A stretch of 64,000 nucleotides of DNA from Erythrobasidium yunnanense (lineage: Eukaryota; Basidiomycota; Cystobasidiomycetes; Erythrobasidiales; Erythrobasidiaceae). Positions 58,457-64,000 of this stretch are shown piece by piece. Position 1 is the stretch's first letter. Every line of letters starts with the position of its first letter. The stretch spans positions 4,573,652 through 4,637,651 of the forward strand of contig BCJC01000001.1 of assembly GCA_001600175.1 (NCBI GenBank). Direction: 5' to 3'. Under the pieces are notes generated by a model. It saw only the letters and a list, made by a program, of their open reading frames with translations. It ran no database searches and had not been told where the DNA came from. A program made the translations under genes and the position numbers.

Positions 58457-59715
58457 ATGCACTCTGTAACTGTCCTCTCCCTCGCCCTCGCGGCAGCAAG
58501 CGCCGTCCAAGCTGGACCCATCCTTCGAGCACGACAGATCGCCAACACTCCAGAGTGCGGTCAACGCTGCTTCGCTCAGAAGATCTTTGAATGGAGAGGT
58601 TGGTCGAGATTCTCGTCTGAGAAGAAGAAGAAAGGGAAGACTGACAAACAACACCCCAAACAGACCTCGCTGCTGGATGCCAAGGTGCAGACGACTTCGG
58701 CTGCTTCTGCAGAACTGCTACCTTCACCGCTGCATACGCTCAGTGCGCTCAGGACCACTGCGTGAGTGCGCCTCTTCACCCTCTATCGAGCGAGACCTGA
58801 TAAGACTGGTCTTTGCAGTCCGAAGGCGAACTCCAGCAAGCCTACTCTGGTGGTGAGGAATTCTGCAACGCTGCTTCAGCTGGCCAGACCTCGGTCACTT
58901 TCTCCAACGCCAGAACCACCGTCACTGTTCCCCTCGCTACCTCTACCACCTCGGGCGTCGTCGCTGGAGCATCATCATCCGTCTCGTCTTCCATTTCCGA
59001 AGCCTCATCTTCTATTTCGTCGGGCGTTACAGACGCAGCTTCCTCGGCCTCTTCGCTCGTAGCTGGCGCATCCGCTCCTGCATCCAGTGTCGCTTCAGAG
59101 GCTAGTGCATCAGCTAGCTCTGTTGCCGCTTCAGCTTCTTCCGCCGCCAGCTCCGGCCTATCTTCTATTTCTGCTGCTGTCAACTCTTCTTCGTCATCAG
59201 TCGCTGCTGCGATTGCTTCAGCTTCAAGCTCAGCTTCTTCCGCTCTCGAGTCAGCTCAACAAGCAGCCGCCAACGCTACCGCCTCGATTGCTGCCGAAGC
59301 CAGCTCTGCCTCCGCTAGGTGAGTCTGACCGCGTCTGTCAGCGAGTGAATATAGCTTAGATTGGTGTCGTTGCAGCCTAATTTCTTCGTACTCGGCGTTC
59401 ACTGCTTCACAGCCTTCAGCTGCTGCTTCAGCCAGTGTATCACTGGCCTCTGAACTCGCTCGTCTCTCAGCCAGCGTGAGTGTGCATCTCTTGATCTACT
59501 GATATGAAGGGCTGACAGCCGTCGCTTTGTAGTCCGCCTCTGCTGCCCTGAGCGCTTCTGGGGCCCTGGCCAGCATGACACAAAGCCTAGCATCTCAAGC
59601 TGCCGCTGCTCAATCATCAGCAGCTGGAGGTACTGGTGCAGCTATGTCATCAATGAAGACTCCAGCTGCCGCCGTCCTGGCAGGTATTGCCGGTCTTGTC
59701 ATCTTGTTCGCTTAA
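58457..59715 (+). CDS. GPI-anchored CFEM-domain surface protein
   Basis: Extracellular protein with a signal peptide (MHSVTVLSLALAAASAVQA) and a CFEM domain holding all eight Cys: TPECGQRC, then AAGCQGADDFGCFCRTA, QCAQDHC and EEFC. The Asp before FGC is the residue that ligates haem iron in characterised CFEM proteins. A long Ser/Ala/Thr tail follows (a glycosylated stalk), ending in a hydrophobic tail (AAAVLAGIAGLVILFA) that fits a GPI signal. Four introns; the first follows IFEWR with phase 1. CFEM proteins capture haem or stabilise the wall; which applies here is unknown. Confidence 0.9.
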
Positions 59716-60159
59716 AAAGACAGGAAGTGGAATCGAAAACAGCAGTTCTTAGAAATCGAATACACGAAGTACCTGTATCATATACGTCTCCTTTACGGAC
59801 TACGACCTTCTAATCCTATTTCTCTTCACGAATAAACGCAGAGATGTCTTCGTTGTCGTTCTTTGAATGATCTACAATGAAACATCCTCCTTAATGATAC
59901 TCCGTAATCCTTGTCCTGTCTTATCTCATCCCGTTCTTTCCCACTGATAAGATTCGTCGGTTCCTCCCAAACCGAACTCCTCTTTTCCCCCGGATTTTGT
60001 TCCAAAAACCATGTGGGGATTCACTGATGAGGGAAATTGAGTGGAACGAAACCGAAATCCTTCTCCGACGGTTATTGACGGGGGATTCACATCAAAGAGA
60101 GTTGACGGTGTGGATTCCCCAAGTCCTCTCTTCCCTACTACTTCCCTCAACTGTTCAAA
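59716..60159 (+). promoter_or_regulatory. MFS transporter promoter with GATA sites and a repeated GGGGATTCAC box
   Basis: An inverted pair of GATAAG sites (59920-59925 on the minus strand, 59946-59951 on the plus strand) lies about 210 bp before the ATG. GGGGATTCAC occurs twice, at 60015-60024 and 60081-60090, 66 bp apart, and a partial inverted copy GGATTCCCC is at 60112-60120. GATA factors control nitrogen-source permeases in fungi, which fits the downstream gene. Binding is inferred. Confidence 0.45.
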
Positions 60160-62460
60160 ATGGTCGCGAAGAATAATGTCGACGAGGGTTTCAACCACAA
60201 AGGACTCGCAGATACTGTCGACATCTCTCACAACCATCATGACGGAGAAGTCGGGAGTCCGGATGACATCGAACTCGACCCGGTCGAGATCAAGAAGATT
60301 GTCCGCAAATTGGACATATATGTAATGCCATGTCTAGTGTGCATGGTATGTATACACTACCTCTCGTATACCAACCCTATCTGACGGATTTCTTGCAGTA
60401 CTTCATGAACTGTCAGTGGCGATTGCCGAGATAAAGCCGGATGAAAAGCTCACACAGAGATAAAACTATAGATCTGGATAGACAGAACGTAGCAGCAGCT
60501 CGATTGAAGGGTCTACAAGCGGATCTGAACCTGACTGGTCTCGAGTACTCGAACGTCATCAATCTTTTCTGTGGGTCAGAAGCTTTCTCTTCCTTTCAAG
60601 CGAGCTGACCGCAGCTTGCACAATCATTCTATTCTTTTTCTCTTCTATCTCTCTCTCTTTCGATGCCTTCCAGTCGTAACCTATGTCGGCTGCCAGATTC
60701 CCGCAAACTACGTCCTGGCCTTCGTCACAAAGCCAACATGGTATATCTGCACAATGATGGTACTTTGGGGCTTGGTATCTCTTCTCGTTGCGGAGGTACA
60801 GAACTATCACCAGCTTCTGGCCGTCAGACTGATCCTCGGAATCTTCGAGGCAGTGTAAGGGCTTCATTCTGGCCCGGCGGCCAATGATTAGCTAACGCAA
60901 TATACAGCTTCTACCCTGGTGCTCTCTTTACACTTTCAAAGTTCTACACTAGAGGAGAACTAGCCCTGCGTTCGGCCTTCTTTTATGGTGCCGCTCGTGA
61001 GTCCTCCTCGTTCAATGCGAAACCTGGCTACGTTACTGATAAAATATATAGTGCTCGCTAGTGCTTTCGGATCCCTCTTTGCGTAGGCAACCTTTCTTCA
61101 CCCGTCCTGCGCCATACTGAGAGAATGCATCTTGGCAGTGCCGGAATTATCGCCGCAGTCGGGCCAGTTCTTCACGGCAGAGCAGGCTGGCGCTATCTGT
61201 TCTATGTAGAAGGTATGCTTGAGGCTACTCTACCCGAATCCTCGCTGATGGTACATCTGGTGACAGGCGCCATGACGATCGGCTTCGCGCTTATCATCCT
61301 CTTCATCCTTCCAAACTACCCTTCCGATGCCTGGTTCTTGACACCCGAACAGCGTCTTCTTGCTGTTAGACGCTTGACAGCGGATGTTGGAGTAGTCGAT
61401 GAGAATGACCCCAACGGTGAGCGGCTTCTCTATACACTCAGCATATAGCTAGCAGTACTGATGTGCAGCCCTATCGGCGTCATCCTGCAGAGAAATGGTG
61501 GCGTAAGTCGCATCGACACATTCGAGAGTGAAAGAAAGCTGACACCGTTGTGGCCTCGCAGAACCACTCAAACAAGCTTTCTCCGATCCAGTCATCTACT
61601 TGCTGGGTCTCACATGGTGGCTATTCACTGCTGGACTCGCTTTTAACTCTTACTCCCCGACATTGACCCAATCTCTCGGAATCGGAGGCCCGACTATTTC
61701 GCTGCTCCTGACTGCTCCTCCTTACAGTATGTGTGAAGCCTTTAGGCTTAGTGTACGTGCGGAATACAGGCTGAAACGTCTTGCTCGCAGTCTACGCCCT
61801 TATTTTGGCTCTGGGCAATGGTTGGCACTCAGATCGCACACGCGAGAGATCATGGCACGTCATTGTTCCTACCATTCCAGCTATCATCGGATGCATTATT
61901 CCCCTCGCTACGACTCAGAAGGCTGCCCGATTTGTCGGAATCTTCCTTATGGCAAGTTCGGCCTGAAGTAGGAGGTGTGCTCATAAGCTGATTATGGTGA
62001 TGATCACAGACTGGAGGCTATGCTGGATACCCTATCATCCTTGGCTGGGTTCAAGTCAGCTTCCCGGGCAAGCCCAAGCGCCGGGCTGCTGCCATAGGCT
62101 TCCTCTCAGCCTTCGCCAACACTGCGAACATCGCAGGCGGATATTTCTTGTGCGGCCCCGCTTTCATGTCCTGCCTGCAAGGTCCTAATACTTTGTTTCG
62201 TTTACAGTGTTTCTTCGAAGTACGGCCCAACTTATCGAGTTTCATTCGGCTTGGTTCTAGCGATGTTCGCATCGTCTATCCTAGCTGCTCTAGCCACTAG
62301 ATACTACCTTATCTGGAGGAACAAGCAGCTCGATCGAGCTGAGGCCGAGCTCACCCAGAGGATGGGCCACGACAAGCTCACCGAAGATACGGCACAGATC
62401 GCTGGAATTTCAACTGCAAAAGCTGCTGCTCTCGCTGCTGGTTTCCGGTACTTTACGTGA
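60160..62460 (+). CDS. MFS transporter, anion:cation symporter family (Dal5/allantoate-permease-like)
   Basis: Plasma-membrane permease of organic anions, vitamins or ureides. A hydrophilic N-terminus (MVAKNNVDEGFNHKG) leads to TM1 with the family motif YLDRQNVAAARLKGLQADL, VTYVGCQIPANYVL and RLILGIFEAVFYPGALFTLS (TM4-5), GWRYLFYVEGAMTI, and the C-terminal half SWHVIVPTIPAIIGC, GYPIILGWVQV and AIGFLSAFANTANIAGGYF. At least ten introns, including a 13-nt microexon at 60399-60411. The join near 61450-61560, between DENDPN and PLKQAFSDPVIY, is uncertain. Two GATAAG sites upstream fit nitrogen control. Substrate unknown. Confidence 0.85.
60399..60411 (+). other. 13-nt microexon in the MFS transporter
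   Basis: TACTTCATGAACT sits between acceptor CTTGCAG and donor GTCAGT, flanked by introns 60346-60398 (53 nt) and 60412-60471 (60 nt). It encodes YFMN plus the first base of Tyr, completing the TM1 motif YFMNYLDRQN. Skipping it would shift the frame. Confidence 0.75.
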
Positions 62461-63214
62461 GGGCCGAGTCGTTTCGTACGTTTCTGTTCCGCCTCAAGCG
62501 AAGTCATTTGCAGAAGTGGAAGGCGTAATTCAGATCATCTATCAAGACTGTTGCAAAGTCAATGATGTCAAGCAATTTTTATCAGTAGTAATGTTCAGGC
62601 ATAATTCCTATGGCCAGTTTCTACAGGTAATGGCAAGTGTCATATGGCTAAGGTTGTGCCGTAATCTATGAAGCAATGTTAAGAGAAGTAGATGCAGTTG
62701 TTGATGATTTGCAGCTGATTCGATTTTGCAACTCTCCCATGATTGCTCTGCGTGTCTTCTCACTTCTCCCACTTCGGAAGGGCTGAAACGTTCAAGAACC
62801 TTCGCCAGTTATGCGTACTGTATCATTCGATATTCAACAACACACGCGGCACTGTAGTGCTCCAAGTTTACGTGAAAAACGGGGTCGCCATGCTCACACA
62901 GCACATAATAAAGCTTCTTGAAACACGATATGGGCTACCGCCTGCATTGCAGGCATACTGATCCTATCGTCTTAACATGTTTGTTTGCTGGCTGCAGCAA
63001 ACAGCTTTGGGCGGACCAGCGCTTTCAGTTCCACGACTGAACGGGCACTCATGCAAAGAGAGACCGTGCGCTAGCCCGGCAGGGGTCTGGTAAGGGGAGT
63101 ATGCGCAGTAAACACCCACAAGATGCCACTCGCATCTGCTCTAGTCCTTCCTGCTGGTCCTTCTCGCAAGTTGTCAGGCCATTTACGCGCCCACCGCAAC
63201 GCGTCCTGAGAAGC
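62461..63214. other. Intergenic region
   Basis: 754 bp upstream of the last gene. The open frame of that gene extends back to an ATG at 63101, so part may be coding. Otherwise I see nothing definable. Confidence 0.45.
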
Positions 63215-64000
63215 ATGCATCCTACACGCACCGGTTTACATTCACTGCCTAGCGAAACGATACAGTATATAGCACGCCTGGCGCGAGAGAATGACACCAA
63301 ACAGAAATGCAGGAATACCTCTCGCACAGCAAAGGATAGCAGAGGACGTGCGCGCCGCATGTCCGAGTCCTGGAAGGCAGACAGCACACTGTGTCTAGCT
63401 AGAACCTGTAAGGTGATGGCCGAGATAGTCTTCCCGGTGATTTGGAAGGTAAGCATGGACCGCTGTCCCCTGTTTTCCCAGAGTCACTGATAGCGCTTTT
63501 TGAAACAGTCGCTGGACCTGACGGACATTCCAAGCTCACAACACAATCATATAGCTGGCTTCCTGTCAGATGGACGAGGTCATCATGTCCGGCAACTGCA
63601 ACTCTCGATCCGCCTTTTCCCCCTTGAAAATGCCGAAGACTCATCTAGTACTGCGATACCTGCAGATATAGCAGTACAGATACTCTTTTCTATTCCACGT
63701 CTAGAATGGCTGGAGATCGAGCTTTGTTCAATGAACTCACCTCATTACATTTCCAAGCTTCCGCACAGCTTGATGCAAGCTTTGGCATCTCATACTCAGC
63801 TCAGACACTTCGGGATAACATGCGAAGGACAAGCAAATAGTGTTACATTCCAACTGGATGAGACACTCGTTGCGGAGATAGTGAAGGGCTTTCCGAATCT
63901 ACGGTCGTTAACTCTCCATAAGATCGGCTACGATACACTCTTATCAACATCTCCCCTGTTCGACGTCGTTTCCTCTATTCAAACCCTCAAAAAGCTCTAT
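63215..64000 (+). CDS. F-box/LRR-like protein, 3' end off the right edge
   Basis: Starts MHPTRTGLHSLPSETIQYIA, an F-box with a basic insert, then LCLARTCKVMAEIVFPVIWK, joined by the intron 63449-63508 to SLDLTDIPSSQHNHIAGFLS. The rest has leucine-rich-repeat spacing (LEWLEIELCSM, LMQALASHTQLRHFGI, IVKGFPNLRSLTLHKIGYD). This is the common basidiomycete F-box/LRR layout; the protein would be an SCF receptor candidate. An in-frame ATG at 63101 is the alternative start. Truncated by the window, not by mutation. Confidence 0.7.

Overview
This window is nuclear DNA of a filamentous or yeast-like basidiomycete fungus. The evidence is the gene set (V-ATPase H, NOP16, CCR4-NOT Not3/5, SEA4/MIOS, SNF5, a CFEM protein, an MpaB/latex-clearing-type oxygenase, F-box proteins with a CxxCG segment), the many very short introns (mostly 53-73 nt, with CTRAY-like branch sites) and genes packed on both strands with gaps of 38 to about 1000 bp. 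I cannot name the species; an early-diverging basidiomycete lineage is an inference. I saw no rRNA, convincing tRNA, transposon, virus-like element or CRISPR array.

Layout. 1-3.5 kb: a CobW/ZNG1-type GTPase (cut by the left edge) and VMA13 share an 87-bp divergent promoter; together they hold three GC-AG introns. 4.3-6.1 kb: a secreted coiled-coil protein built from a duplicated module plus seven 11-residue repeats. 6.6-21.6 kb: UBP3/USP10 and NOP16 (divergent), an EEP-family nuclease, a peroxisomal acyl-CoA dehydrogenase ending in AKL, CCR4-NOT Not3/5, a zinc/F-box protein with a disturbed middle exon, and an NAD(P)-binding protein. 22.4-27.2 kb: an MpaB-like oxygenase and a MATH-BTB protein whose BTB fold is split by a long charged insert. 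27.5-34.8 kb (all minus): RRP17, a RING E3, and a large HSF-type transcription factor with a 15-nt microexon in its recognition helix. 35.1-46.2 kb: a PLP decarboxylase and a vWA protein (divergent), a four-helix MARVEL-like membrane protein, an unrecognised protein, the GATOR2/SEA subunit SEA4, and a probable PEX14/17-like peroxin. 46.6-64 kb: a small secreted protein, an LtaS/sulfatase-like membrane enzyme, an O-fucosyltransferase-like type II membrane protein, HDHD2-type phosphatase, SNF5/SFH1, a GPI-anchored CFEM protein, an allantoate-permease-like MFS transporter with a 13-nt microexon, and an F-box protein cut by the right edge.

Most genes are unlinked housekeeping functions (ribosome assembly, mRNA decay, TORC1 signalling, chromatin, vacuole acidification). 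Loose themes are peroxisomes (AKL dehydrogenase, peroxin-like protein) and cell surface or secretion (two small secreted proteins, CFEM, LtaS-like enzyme, O-FucT-like enzyme). I do not see one clear multigene system. The most original signals are the hendecad-repeat secreted protein, the divergent HSF with a microexon, the split BTB domain, the enrichment of GC-AG introns, and splicing arrangements that could switch protein C-termini.
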